From: Amphibalanus amphitrite
Lineage: Eukaryota; Arthropoda; Thecostraca; Balanomorpha; Balanidae
Reading direction: 5' to 3'
Assembly (NCBI RefSeq): GCF_019059575.1
Contig: NW_024882023.1
Span: 248,001-312,000, forward strand
Length of the DNA stretch: 64,000 nucleotides
Shown: positions 1-12,100 of the stretch, one piece after another
Layout of the letters: every line of letters starts with the position of its first letter
Position numbering within the stretch: position 1 is the stretch's first letter
The notes under the pieces: model-generated
The model's input: the letters and a program-made list of their open reading frames with translations, nothing else
What the model was told of the DNA's origin: nothing
Databases searched by the model: none
Position numbers and translations under genes: made by a program

Positions 1-687
1 TAATGCTTTTCACTAACAGAAATACAACTTCAACCAACACAGTGCACGCCGCCACAACAGTCCGACCCACGTCCCTGATATCGACTAGCACTCGGCCGGA
101 TGATATATGCGGAGCCAATCAGTCCGAATGTGACCTGCAGCTTACAATTGCTGTGTCGCATGGCGCATGGCACAGGATGATTCCTAGCAGCTGTCGGGTG
201 GAGTGGAGAAACAGCACGTTGCGACACACCGCGCCGGCGACAGAGCTCAGCAGGCCTGGTTGGAGGCTGGAGCCGGAGGTAAGGGCGGACACAGGCACAG
301 ACATTGCAGGACAAATAACAGGATGTCAGTTAGGGATATAATTCAAGACGAATGATTCAAGACGGCCTGAAATAATGCAAATTTTGCTCACTTGGATACC
401 AACTTCAAACTTGACGTTTATAGCACCACGGCAGCGTCCCAAAATTTGTTGATTTGGGTGCGAAATGACATCCAGCTGAAGTCATTTTCCACTCTCACCT
501 CCAACTTTTCAAAACAATTTTCTACTCTCAACAGTCAACATTACCGAGAAAAGCATTGTGAGGATGGCCATTTTGCATCGTACATTTTACCACACTCTTA
601 TAGAAATTTATGTTACCATAGATAACAGTAGAACTACTGTTCTACTGTTATCTATGATGTTACCTATCCTTTTATCACTCTTTTTGG
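1..687. repeat. 687-bp direct repeat, copy A (cut by window start)
   Basis: Reads identically to 6921-7607, then diverges abruptly at base 688. The second copy has at least 25 more bases of preceding context before the shared part, so this copy is probably cut by the window edge. Short open frames on both strands are the same in each copy but match no family I know. The right part contains a near-perfect hairpin (613-664). It could be a terminal repeat of a larger element, a recent segmental duplication or an assembly duplication. Confidence 0.85.
613..664. other. Hairpin near end of direct repeat A
   Basis: The left arm GTTACCATAGATAACAGTAG pairs with a right arm that reads as its inverse apart from a small bulge, around a four-base loop. 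The same structure sits at 7533-7584 in copy B. It lies about 23 bases from the point where the two copies diverge, so it may mark an element end. Confidence 0.8.
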
Positions 688-870
688 CGTTGTGGCGTTG
701 TGGAGCGCCGCCGTTTTTAGCACACCCTTTCATGAATCTTTTTCACACATGCTGCATAACTTTCAGACCCAGGTCACTCAAGGTTAGGTCACCAGGGCCT
801 TACCTTAGGAAAAGTTATAATGCCCGTCATAGCTACACAGACTGAACAATCGGTCTAAAACGTTGGCCTA

Positions 871-920
871 TAGTCGATGGTCGATAGTCGATGGTCGATG
901 GCCACCTATGGTCGATGATG
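871..920. repeat. GTCGATGG-type microsatellite inside the foldback
   Basis: Imperfect tandem runs of GTCGATGG and GTCGATAG just inside the left inverted arm. Confidence 0.75.
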
Positions 921-1554
921 ACGACAACAACAACGTTCGTCGGTCCCCCTGGTCGGCTCACCATTTAGGTGCTGATCCATTTGAAAATGGGATATGATAT
1001 CACTTTTGCCTACTCCAGTAGGTACCCATCACCCTCACGTGAGGCAAAGGACACAAAACATAGACGAGCGGTGTCGCCTGAAGAAGTTCGTTATGTGCTG
1101 GCAATAGCTAGTACCACAGTTTGATAAACAAATCACCGATTATCTTAAAACAAGAATTGAGAGTAACCGCAGATTGTTTGATACGGTCTTTAAAACGGCA
1201 AACCATTTCTTTTATCAAATTCGGGCTCCAAAACTTTTAGCTACCCAGCAACGCAAATTTACGCTACCATCGCCCGATAGCGCAGCATAGGCATCTTTGT
1301 TTCCACGTTGTTTGCGCCTGTAGTGATACTGTACCGCAATAACCATTATCTTCATCTTTCACCCATAGATGGCAGGAGCAGAGCGCCTGCATCTATGCTG
1401 TGCCGCAGTGCTTTTACAATACGAACTGAGCATTGAGCAAGCGCGGTGTAATACGATTATGTGGTGGCCTGGACCGGTGACCGCGGCCAAGAAGAAATGG
1501 CTCCAACTTGACTGAGTAGCGGTAAATCAGCATCTGATATTAAGTTATTATTAC

Positions 1555-1905
1555 GAGACCATGTTTGGCCGGAATCGTGATTCGGCGTACGTCGGCGCGC
1601 ACTAGCAGCGCGTTTGCTGTCTTTTCGTGGTTTCAAGCGTTCAAACATGTGATGTGATGTTGGTCACATGCAATATGGTGATTGGTGGGTGTCAAGGTCA
1701 CGTGAAAATTAGGTCAAGGTCACTGACCTTTAATGACCTTGGTTCACCTTTACGAGTTTTACATGTTTCTAGGACAGTTTTTGGAGCTGATTTGATTTCG
1801 AATTTAGCATTCAGTTCAACATTTAAGAAGTTATAGTTTTAGTGGATTCGTAACATGTTACGACGCCATCAGTGGTGGTGGACACCTACTATGGATAAGC
1901 TACTT
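1555..1905 (+). repeat. Dispersed ~340-bp repeat, diverged copy of 33447-33777
   Basis: Both copies run from the CCATG-TT-GGCCGGAATCG block to the ACACCTACTATGGATA block, in the same orientation, sharing the ACATGTTTCTAG tract and a cluster of AGGTCA/TGACCT half-sites. Similarity is moderate (my estimate by eye is about 80 percent). No coding potential. Confidence 0.7.
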
Positions 1906-2145
1906 TACTATGGATAAGATACTTTACGTATACCTATATGGTGCTCTTAATAATCGCCGCCAACGTTTTAGACCGATTGTTCAGTCTGTGTAGCTATGAC
2001 GGGCATTATAACTTTTCCTAAGGTAAGGCCACTTGGACGTAACCTGGTGACCTAACCTTGAGTGACCTGGGTCTGAAAGTTATGCAGCATGCGTGAAAAA
2101 GATGCATGAAAGGGTGTGCTAAAAACGGCGGCGCTCCACAACGCC

Positions 2146-3372
2146 GTTTTCGAGATATTTACATAAACCTACATGGGGTGTCCAAGCATCCCCACCGCCC
2201 GGCGCGGATAATTTTTTGCACGTGCAGAGCGCACCTTTGGGGTCCACCAGGAGATAGATATGCTCAATAACTATGCTGGAATGCATTCTGGGTGGCCTGT
2301 GTAAATTTGGCACTTTGAGCTTGCCAGCGCTACCCGCCCTACCCGCATGTGTGACACAGAGTGCAACAACATCAAAAGGTTTGCACGTGCACAGCACGTG
2401 CACCGTGTACCCAAGCACGCCTATTTATACAGCACCTTAAAGCGCGTGTCCATCAGTGTCAGTGTACCAAATTTGGTGTGCCTAGGTCAAGGTTTTCCGG
2501 AATCGGAGGATGCATCCTCAAAACATGTTTTTCGCCCCTGGCGCGTGCATTCCGCACCCCCTGCTGCCGAGCATACCATATGGTAATGGTCAAACACCGG
2601 GACATGTGACCTGTGAATTTGGCACCTGTGCCGTCCACCGTTTAATTTGGAGCGTCGCTTAAAGGTTTTTGCCCTTACCGACTTTGTCGGCACGTGGCAC
2701 GCGCCACGTGACACCGAATGACCTGTGTCATGCATCATCACCTGCCTCAAAGCATTACCCATCGAACAGTACCACCAGCATCTCGATCCGATCATCCGTT
2801 TAGACGCAATTCCAATTGTAATGGTTCGATGACCTTTCAGAGCATGGGTTTTTGGCAACGTAAAATGGCGCCTTGTCGGCTTCACCTGAATGGAGGTGGT
2901 TGCGGGGCATATTTACGTCTGGACAACGAGTTGCGTTGGAGAGGCCGGAAATAGTGGCGATTTCAGGACCGCAAGAATGGACCGTCATTGGAATGATTCT
3001 TTTTTAAACCGTGCACTGTTTTCGGCCAGAATTTAAATGTTACTACAAAATATTTTGTAGTTACGTTTCCACCAAGAATGAATGCCATCAGGGCTAAATT
3101 TTTAATACTATTGCATTTTGTCAAGAAGCATATAGTGCTGTTATGTTGCAGTTTTAGCGCGTTTGTTACAAAATATGAAGCGAATAAGCGTCAGTGTAAT
3201 TCATCAACAGTGCCAGAAGTTAACTTGAGGGAAAGCTGTGCTAATTGCTCTTGTCCATCCACTAAAATTTATTAAATATTTTGCTTTGTGTATTCCAAAA
3301 GGAGAGGGAACTATTTCATTTGTGCCTTCATGTCAGAATTGAAGGTGGATCATTAAATTTTCAACGCAGTTT
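2146..3372. other. Unannotated DNA with E-box palindromes
   Basis: No credible gene. Two inverted pairs of CACGTG are visible: GCACGTGC repeated in opposite sense near 2392-2403, and CACGTGGC facing GCCACGTG near 2692-2709. The opening phrase resembles the subrepeats of the 34.7-58.3-kb array (a GCACGTGC word followed by accounts of constant spacing), so this may be a distant relative of that family. Also contains the left member of a 29-bp inverted pair (2907-2935). Confidence 0.5.
2907..2935 (+). repeat. 29-bp exact inverted match to 6057-6085
   Basis: The 29 bases from GCATATTTACGTCTGG to ACGAGTTGCG recur as an exact reverse complement at 6057-6085, 3.1 kb away. Similarity ends quickly on both sides. 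They could be end motifs of one family or two independent MITE fragments. Confidence 0.7.
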
Positions 3373-3668
3373 ACAAACAAGCATTTGGTCTTTCTCGTTT
3401 ATAAGCAGTGGCTAAGAAAAGGTGGATCAATCCTGAAGTTCAGTCATCGTACCTCAACTTGGCAGCAAGATCCCCCAAGGACAGAGGATATATTGTATAC
3501 ATGTCCTGTAAATCAAAACAAACAAGCATTTGGTCTTTCTCGTATATGTATAAGCAGTGGCTAAGAAAAGGTTGATCAATCCTGAAGTTCAGTCATCATA
3601 CCTCAACTTGGCAGCAAGATCCCCCAAGGACAGAGGATATATTGTAAACCTGTCCTGTTAATCAAAAC
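3373..3668. repeat. Tandem duplication, two ~145-151-bp units
   Basis: Unit 1 is about 3373-3517 and unit 2 about 3518-3668. They differ by a few substitutions and a 6-bp indel (TTTATAAG versus TATATGTATAAG). No frame or known family. Confidence 0.85.
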
Positions 3669-5316
3669 ATTTTTGTGCCTTCAAAGGCTTAAGTTATCTG
3701 TGGTGTGTTCGGAGTTAGGCTATATGGCCGTTTTTGTTGTATGTTTATGTGGAGATTGAATATAACTGTGACCCTGTGCTTGTTTGTATACTTACGGTCA
3801 AACAGGGAACAGCACATTCACATAACATACTCACCTAGCACCTAACTCATAGCTGTACCCTGCAGGATCTGTACTTGTTCATGTCTCGAGCATTAATAAA
3901 GCACTTAAGTAGCTTAGTAATCATTTCCCACATTTTCTGAGCATCTAACATGACATACAGCAGTGCAGAGTAGCTTCAGAGAAGAAACACTTAAAATGCA
4001 CAGACTCACACCAGCCACCCAATGAGCCAGTTCCTCTGTCCTCATTCTGTTTCCCTGGACACAGCTTGGCAATGTGAGCTAACTTTTGGCAAGTTGAAGG
4101 TTAGCAGGTAAGATTGAGTTAGGGTGAGTACCTACCTATAACTGGGTGCTACTGCCATGCAGGTTTAACTCACCTGTTGGTGAGTACATCTTGGTGAGTA
4201 GAGTTCCTTGGTGGAAGATTACCCTCAGGTCTTGGGTAGGCTGCAAATATGTGTGATGATTGAGGTTAGGTCAGCTGTCACTTGTCAGGTTAGTCAGGTT
4301 CGGGTATGCTCATTGCTCAGGTCACATTTTTCTGGACATTTGGCAAATTAAAAAACTAGCAATCTGATCTAAGCTAACCCAACTAAACATACATAACTAC
4401 TGACTATAGGAAAGGAACTGAGCACCTACCTACTTGTGCCTACATCTCATACCATGTCAAAGTAGAGTTCCTTGGTGGAAGATTACCCTCAGTACTTTTT
4501 ATCCCAGCCCTGTGAAGAAAACTAATACTTCTAAGCTCGGAGTCACTGCTGGCCATCCACAGGAAGAAACGCTGAGACTGAGAGCTTTGCCATTGTATAT
4601 TGGACCAATAATGGCTATCACGAATGACTATGAACACATAATATGATCACATCGCTGCATGGATTGTCACATTGACAATTTTACTACAATCCTTTTTTCA
4701 AGAAATACAGTGATGATGATTAACATCAAAATCAACATAAAGTGGATTTAGTGATCCAAGCTTTCTCCTCCAGTAGCAATGGAATGATCACATGTTTCAT
4801 TTGCCAGACACTGAGTACCTGATGCACATTACAATCTGCATAGCATCTAAGCATAGTAAAACTGCCCAAGTCCATTCATTCTAGATTTTAACTTGATAGT
4901 TAGCACTAATTTATCTTGCTGTTGTAAGTTATTATTCAATATTCATACCAATACATCAATATGCGCTCATCAGTCAACATTTTCTGGCATGATCCTGCTC
5001 AGTGTGCTCTTCAGTATGGCTCCAAGGTCTGCAATATTATAGCTTGTTTTTGGACAATAAGCTCTTTTAATTTTACCTTTTCTTGCTGATATATGAGCCC
5101 GATCAACTTGCGTTTATCAACCAAAATTTCATAACTTGTTCAACTTGATATTGATATTGCTCAGTAGTCAGGACCTCTGTCAGCCTCCTGGATACTTCAG
5201 ATTGTTTTCAATCAACATGCTTCTTAATTATGATATAAGTCAATCTTAAGGGATTCAAAACATCCAACAAAACTTTTTATGTGGGCGAGGATGGATGACA
5301 TGATTATTATTAATAT
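3669..5316. other. Unannotated DNA
   Basis: No gene recognised. An exact 32-bp direct repeat occurs at 4197-4228 and 4461-4492 (starting AGTAGAGTTCCTTGG). The region 4120-4200 is rich in GGTGAGTA words. The rest is moderately AT-rich with stops in all frames. Confidence 0.5.
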
Positions 5317-5740
5317 AACGAGGCTTGAAATGATCTCACGCATGTCAAAGTGTTTTTATTTTAGGCAAAATAAATATCTAAAACAGTAAAACAAGCTTTC
5401 GGCATTACGCCATCATCAAGTTTGAATAAATTAACATGTTTTTGATTTTCAAAAGCTAGAGCACAATCATATTGTTCCAGGCATCCTCATAGCAGCTCAC
5501 TTTTTTAAACGTATTGCAATACGTTGCAAATAGTGTGGTACATTGCACATGGCAAGTAAATAATGTAGAACAATGTATCATTACGTACGCTACAACATGA
5601 ACTGAAACAGTACTGATGAAAACAACATGAACTGAAATGAAACAGTAAAACAAGCCGAAAGCTTGTTTTACTGTTTTAGATATTTATTTTGCCTAAAATA
5701 AAAACACTTTGACATGCGTGAGATCATTTCAAGCCTCGTT
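5317..5740. mobile_element. 424-bp foldback MITE, 87-bp inverted ends, TA flanks
   Basis: Arms 5317-5403 and 5654-5740 read as reverse complements over their whole length with very few differences. Allowing one base of slippage, the tips are ACGAGGCTTG and CAAGCCTCGT, each flanked by TA, which fits the TA target duplication of Tc1/mariner-type elements (family knowledge). The 250-bp interior has no transposase. Confidence 0.8.
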
Positions 5741-6920
5741 ATCCAACAAAACGACGTACAAGAGCAAGAAAACCACCAGATAAACTAAAAAATGGCCTTG
5801 GAACAGAGCCAAGTGGTGCTCCATTTGTTTGTTTACAATGATTGTAGTGCTGATGTATTTTTAGGACTCTGAACGTCGGCTTATAAAAAAATGAAACGTT
5901 TTTACAAAAGTTGTAAGGCAAGTAATATTTATCTGAAAGAACTAAAATATTCAAAAGCCAAACACTATGAAATACATGAATCGGTACGAAAAAGTAACCA
6001 AAAAATCCAGCCTAATCACCGGCTCCTAAAACTGCAACACAATCAGCACTTTTCCCCGCAACTCGTTGTCCAGACGTAAATATGCGGTTGCGGGTCCAGT
6101 TTAATTATACGTCCGTGGTAGGTACCAAGGCTATATAAACCAGGTAGAACGCTCCGGGAAAAAAGTTGGAAACAATAAATTAGTTGCGGCATTCCCTGAT
6201 GACGCGAATGTGGGTCAGCGGCCGGCGGCCGGCGGCCGCTAACACTGTATGAGGATGCATGCACGGAACTTTTGCTTGTTGGAGATTGCGCTAGGCAGAT
6301 AAATGTTAATGTTAGGATATGTTTCGAAAGTAAATTGAACGACGCTTCGAACGCCGTCAATGAATTTGCGATACGACAACTATTTGTTTAGTTAAAGCCG
6401 GCGAACTTTTACCTTCCGACCGCGCGGGGAGGCGATACGGCGCCACACTGACGGTTTTTACGATAACTCAAAATTCTTTTGAGCTAAAGAGCTGAAATTT
6501 GACATGTACAATCTTTTGATCAAGCTGGATCTTCTGGTATAAGTCGCATATTTAAGGTACGTCAGGTTGTTGACCTATGTTATCGCTCGTGAGCCTCTAC
6601 ACAGTCCAAAAGCAACGCAATTTCTGGACACTCAGTGCCAAGAAATCCTTCACAGAAAGATGACACTTGGCAGAAAGAAGAGCTGTCGGTTTCTTACCGT
6701 TCGTATGTGTCGTGTTTTCACAAGAGTTTAGTAAGGTCAGGTCCCTCACGTGACCTCCCCTCATAACTCAATAGGTTTACTATCATAGAAGCGTTTATCA
6801 ATCGCCGGAAATCTTAGCCAATCCCACTGGACACTGGATCTATACCCACATGGGGCCCTCCTGACTGGTCACTCCCTCTGAAATCCACAATAACATTGGG
6901 CTGCGGCCACGGTTATGTAT
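5741..6920. other. Unannotated DNA with GGCCGGC triplication
   Basis: No gene recognised. Near 6219-6239 a GGCCGGC/CGGCGGCC run forms a GC-rich palindromic cluster. The right member of the 29-bp inverted pair lies at 6057-6085. Confidence 0.5.
6057..6085 (-). repeat. 29-bp exact inverted match to 2907-2935
   Basis: Reverse-complement partner of the motif at 2907-2935. Confidence 0.7.
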
Positions 6921-7607
6921 TAATGCTTTTCACTAACAGAAATACAACTTCAACCAACACAGTGCACGCCGCCACAACAGTCCGACCCACGTCCCTGATA
7001 TCGACTAGCACTCGGCCGGATGATATATGCGGAGCCAATCAGTCCGAATGTGACCTGCAGCTTACAATTGCTGTGTCGCATGGCGCATGGCACAGGATGA
7101 TTCCTAGCAGCTGTCGGGTGGAGTGGAGAAACAGCACGTTGCGACACACCGCGCCGGCGACAGAGCTCAGCAGGCCTGGTTGGAGGCTGGAGCCGGAGGT
7201 AAGGGCGGACACAGGCACAGACATTGCAGGACAAATAACAGGATGTCAGTTAGGGATATAATTCAAGACGAATGATTCAAGACGGCCTGAAATAATGCAA
7301 ATTTTGCTCACTTGGATACCAACTTCAAACTTGACGTTTATAGCACCACGGCAGCGTCCCAAAATTTGTTGATTTGGGTGCGAAATGACATCCAGCTGAA
7401 GTCATTTTCCACTCTCACCTCCAACTTTTCAAAACAATTTTCTACTCTCAACAGTCAACATTACCGAGAAAAGCATTGTGAGGATGGCCATTTTGCATCG
7501 TACATTTTACCACACTCTTATAGAAATTTATGTTACCATAGATAACAGTAGAACTACTGTTCTACTGTTATCTATGATGTTACCTATCCTTTTATCACTC
7601 TTTTTGG
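6921..7607. repeat. 687-bp direct repeat, copy B
   Basis: I see no difference from 1-687 reading line by line. The sequence immediately after (7608 on) is unrelated to what follows copy A, where the foldback element begins 8 bp after the end of the shared stretch. It includes the hairpin at 7533-7584. Confidence 0.9.
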
Positions 7608-8306
7608 GCCTTATCTGACCAGCAATTTTGCACTCACATCCCCCTTTTTTGCTGAGAAATTTTCCCCTCCGACACCCAAGCCAGAATGGAATTTTGGGAC
7701 ACTGCACCACGGAAACAATGGGCGCACAGAAAAGAAACAAAAGATGGGGTGTTTCTAACGCAAGAAAGTAAATAGAGGCTGCATATGATGGAACAGCCCG
7801 AAGTGCAGACAAGCACATATTTTTGGTAATAGCTATCAGCCTATCAGCTGTCATTACTCTTCTCCCTTGATCAACTACTGGACACATCTGAAGCATCATA
7901 TATAGGTAGCACCAATGTCCATAACAAATGCTTGGAAGTAGTTTTATGAAGCCAAGGGAAATACATGCTAACATGCCTACATCATGCATGTAAACTCAAA
8001 ATTACACACTACACAGGCATGACAAAGGAAGCTTATGTAAAGAGAGTAGTTAGCAAAAAACATTTCATAGTTAAAATAATTCAAAACTGCACAGTGCACA
8101 CAGGGCAAACATAAAAGCAGTAAGTGTGCACTTTGCTGTTCAGTTATGCTAAGAAATGGTTCAAAACAAAATACATCTTTTCATGTTTACTGGTTGTTCT
8201 TCGCCACTTCACCCATATCTTGATTACAGATGGGCTGTTACTGTAGGCTGATGAAGTGACACTTGGTTGCCTTTGTGCGAGTTTCAGTTGCAGCCTCCTA
8301 GGTACT
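7608..8306. other. Unannotated DNA flanking the BEL/Pao insertion
   Basis: No recognised gene. A 153-codon open stretch on the minus strand (7528-7989) runs through the repeat boundary and has no domain I recognise, so I do not call it. Confidence 0.5.
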
Positions 8307-8311
8307 GCACT
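8307..8311. repeat. 5-bp target-site duplication, left copy (GCACT)
   Basis: GCACT directly abuts the left LTR and recurs at 16101-16105 directly after the right LTR. A 5-bp duplication is normal for BEL/Pao elements. Confidence 0.9.
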
Positions 8312-9131
8312 TATTGTCGCCTGAGCCGTAGATTGACGAGCGTTGTTACGCGCAGAACACCGTAGCCAGAGCGTTGCTTGTATTCGTCACGATGCGGTCG
8401 ACTAGCGAATACTGATGCGTAGGTGCAGCATATGAAGCAGCGTGGCAACTCAAACTGGCACTAGCGCAGGTAGGCACGGTAAACAACGATGCATCTAGCG
8501 GTTTCTGCAAAGGCAAAAACATTGAATAAACGATACGGAAAAATAGAACAAATTCAAGAGCGCGATAATCTAGAAGCAATAAAGCAATAAATCATAATGT
8601 TCAATTCTTACCAACGATTTCGTCCACTCAGGCGCCATGCCTCCATTCTCGACGGAGTACACCATGAAAAGGACTGAGTATGGCGGCTGACTTAGAGCCC
8701 GCCAGTCACGGGAACCCGCAAGTACTGCAGACACGCGGACATAAACATTAACACATGAGCATGCCATACTCATCCGTAAAACAAATAACATGCGGAATAA
8801 CAGAAAAATATCCCCGTATAAACTCATCCCGCGAAACACAACACAAAAAGATAACACATATATCGTACGCAACGAACAAGTACCGCCCGCGACAGAGATG
8901 GGCAAAAGTATCGATCAGCTGTTCGCGCCGTCTGAGACACGGCCAATAAAGCTACCGCGCGAAGCCAGCGTGGGGGGACGGGAACGGCTCAGGAAGGGGC
9001 AGGCTGCTCCATCTCGCGGCTGTCTGGGAAACTCCACCGCACCGCGCAGACCGTAAGGCGCAGGTGTCGCTGCAGACGCATGACTCCTCCGTCACGCGCA
9101 CACAGGCGCGCGGCTCACAGGCGCACTAACA
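8312..9131 (-). repeat. BEL/Pao 3' LTR, 820 bp
   Basis: Matches 15281-16100 with no differences that I can see. In element sense it starts TGTTAGTGCG and ends GCGACAATA, so the termini are TG and TA rather than the usual TG and CA. AATAAA words occur only on the strand opposite to the element's sense. Confidence 0.95.
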
Positions 9132-9144
9132 CCCGCCCCTTTTT
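9132..9144 (-). other. Polypurine tract
   Basis: In element sense AAAAAGGGGCGGG lies immediately upstream of the TGTTAG start of the 3' LTR, the expected place for the plus-strand primer. Confidence 0.85.
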
Positions 9145-9180
9145 GACTTCGCCGTCAAAACAAACTTAAACTTTCCTTCT

Positions 9181-12100
9181 TCACTCGGCCTCGGTAGCGC
9201 CGATAATCTTCACCACCTTGGTGATGGGTCGCGCATAAGTCGTGCCGCGGACGCGGACCCACACGGTGCGAACTCGTCCGTCCGCGGCCGCCGGCGCCGC
9301 CTCTACGCGTCCGAGCGGCCAAGTTCCGCGAGGAACGGCGTCGTCCACCATGAGCACGATGTCCCCTGGCTTCATGTTCGTCGTGCTTCTTGTAGATCGT
9401 CCTGCTCTCGTCTGCAACAACGGCAGGTACTCCCTGCGCCAACGGCGCCAGAATTGCTCCGCCAAGTAGGCGGCTCGTCTCCATTGGCGGCGACCGACTA
9501 GGTCGCAGTCTGTAGTAGCGCTGCTGCTGGGAAGCGTTACACACTTGAGGTGCAGGATGTGGTTAGGTGTGAGCGGAGTCTCGTCTCTGGGGTCAGCACT
9601 GACCGGCGTCAGAGGCCGGTTGTTAATTATACATTCGACCTCACACAGGAGTGTGTGAAGCGTCTCGTCTGTCATGGATTGTTCGGTCAGGATGGCGTTC
9701 AGGATCTTGCGGATAGTGCGAATCTGCCTTTCCCAGGCTCCGCCGAAGTGCGATGCGTGCGGCGGGTTAAACCTCCAGTCGATCTTCATGTCCAGGGCAA
9801 CTTTCTGGATCCGGTTGTTGTCGTTCTGCAGCTTGTCGACTTCGTTTCGGAGCTCTCGGTCTGCGCCCGTGAAGTTTGTACCGCGGTCAGAGCGCAAGGT
9901 GCGTACGTCGCCTCGGCGAGCGACAAACCTGCGCAGTGCGCACAGGAACGAGTCAGTTGACAAGCTTTCCGCCACCTCTATGTGCACCGCTCGCGTTGCG
10001 AGGCACGTGAAGATTACGCCATACTTCTTGACGTGAGACCTGCCCCTCTTGACGTAGAAGTTGCCGAAAAAGTCGACACCGGTCCTGGTGAACGGTTTCT
10101 CGCCTTCACGAACCCGATCCTCCGGAAGGTCGGCCATCTTTTGAGTCTCCGGCGGTCTCTGCCTTCGGCGGCAGCTCAGGCAGCGGCTCAACACGCGCCT
10201 GACGGCCGAGTTAGCTCCCAGCACCCAGTAAGACCTACTGATGTCAGCCATGACGTGCTGTCTTCCTTCGTGGCCGGCTCTGCAATGAAAGTCCTCGATC
10301 AGCATATCAATGACGCGCCCCTTCTTCGGAAGGATCGCTGGGCACTTGGCAGTCTGGCACAGCGCGGAGTTCCTCAGGCGACCCCGAGTTCTCAGCACGC
10401 CATCCTGGAGGCCGGGATCCAGGCGGGCGAGCGGGCTCGACAGACGTACTTCCTTGCCCGCTCTCAGGTCCTTCATCTCCTGCGGGAAGCTCGCTTCCTG
10501 CTCCGACAAGATGATGAGTTTCTCAGCGTCTGCAATCTCCTGTACGCTGAGCTCGGCCGGCGACGACATGATGCCGCCACGTTTCTTGTCCCTCAGCATC
10601 CGCAACACACGGCGGATCCATGCCACCGCCCTGGTCAGCCGTCTCCAAGTCGAGTAGTGGTTGACTAGCCTCTTCATCGGCCTGACGGCGTCGGCATTGC
10701 CCTCGACGCTGCTCAGGCATGTAGATGTCTTCACCTCCGGATCGTGCTCGGAGACTCCTTCTCCAGCTTCTGGGTCGCTCGGCCACGTCTCCGGCGGCCC
10801 CTTCAGGAACTGAGGACCGGCTCTCCAGAGGCTACTGCCCATCAGCGTTTGGGCGTCCACTCCCCGGGAGACCAGATCCGCCGGGTTCTGACCTGTGGGC
10901 ACAAACCTCCACTGTTCGACGCTCGACCCGTCATGAATAGCCGCGAGCCGATTCGAAACGAATACATGAAACCGTGTCCTGGTGTTGCGGATGTACTTCA
11001 GTACTGTCGTACTGTCAGTCCAGTAGTTCTGTTCAACTCGGGTGTCCAGTGCGCGGACCAGCTCTTGTCCTGCCTCAACCGCCAGCTTGGCAGCAGCCAA
11101 CTCGAGTCGGGGGATAGTGAGCGCTTTCACGGGGGCCAGTCGAGCTTTGCTGGCGAGCAGAGCGCAGTGAGCGCGTCCTTCCGGCGTCACGGTACGCAGA
11201 TAGGAGACGGCGCCATAGGCTCTCTCGCTCGCGTCCGCGAAGTGGTGCAGCTCCACCGTCCCGTCCAGTCTTCCCGCCGTAACGCACCTGGGGAAGAAAC
11301 AGTGAGACAACTGCGGCAGGTCTCGCAGCCATCGCTCCCAGGATTCTCTCGTAGCTTTGGGCACTTCCTCATCCCAGCCCACTTTCAGCCGGAACAGGTC
11401 TTGGAGCAAGATCCTCGCTCTCACGATGCATGGAGTCACCAGTCCCAGCGGGTCGTAGCAGGACGCCGTAGCCGACAACATCCCCCTCTTCGTCTTCGGT
11501 TTCTTCGTCAACTTGCTGACGTCTACCTGGAAGCTGAACATGTCGGAGTTAGTGTCCCACAGTACTCCCAGGGCGCGTTCCACTGGAAGAGCGTCTGTCC
11601 CCGGCGTGAGCTCTTTCACTTTCTTTGTCCTCTCTTCTCTGGGCACAGATCTCAGGACTCCGACACTGTTACTGCTGATCTTGGTAAGCTTGAAGCCGCC
11701 CTCGGCGCAGAGCGCCTTGAGGTCTCCGACCAGTTTGACCGCGGCTCCTTCGCTTCCCACAGACTTCAGGACGTCATCCACATAGAAGTTCCGTCTCACG
11801 GTGTCTCTGGCCTCCTCCATCTTCTGACCGAACTCCTCAGCTGTCCTGTGCAGCGCCAGGTTGGCGCAGCTCGGTGAAGACGTAGCACCGAAGAGATGTC
11901 TTGTATTGCGATATTCCTTGGGCGTGCAGGTGACATCTCCTCGTGGCCACCACAGGAACCGCAGGTAGTCTCGTTGATGTTCGGGGACCAACACCTGCAT
12001 GAACATGGCCTCGATGTCCCCCGTGAAGGCGTACGGCTGTTCACGGAAACGGATGAGCACGTCAATCAGTGGGTTAGTCAGGTCAGGTCCCTGCAAGAGA

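Larger units (their letters stand above)
695..2145. mobile_element. Foldback element, 1.45 kb, with ~180-bp inverted ends
   Basis: The left arm (about 695-866) and right arm (about 1960-2145) are inverted copies. The outer tip GGCGTTGTGGAGCGC at 695 is mirrored by GCGCTCCACAACGCC ending at 2145, and the inner ends both reach the ACGTTTTAGACCGATTGT block. Similarity is high with small indels (the right arm has an extra stretch near 2030-2045). No transposase frame lies inside, so it is non-autonomous. The interior holds a GTCGATGG microsatellite and a segment related to 33447-33777. Superfamily is unknown and I see no convincing target duplication. Confidence 0.8.

Noticed and set aside
7528..7989. 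153-codon minus-strand open frame
   Set aside because: Crosses the end of the 687-bp repeat; no domain, no conserved counterpart in copy A.
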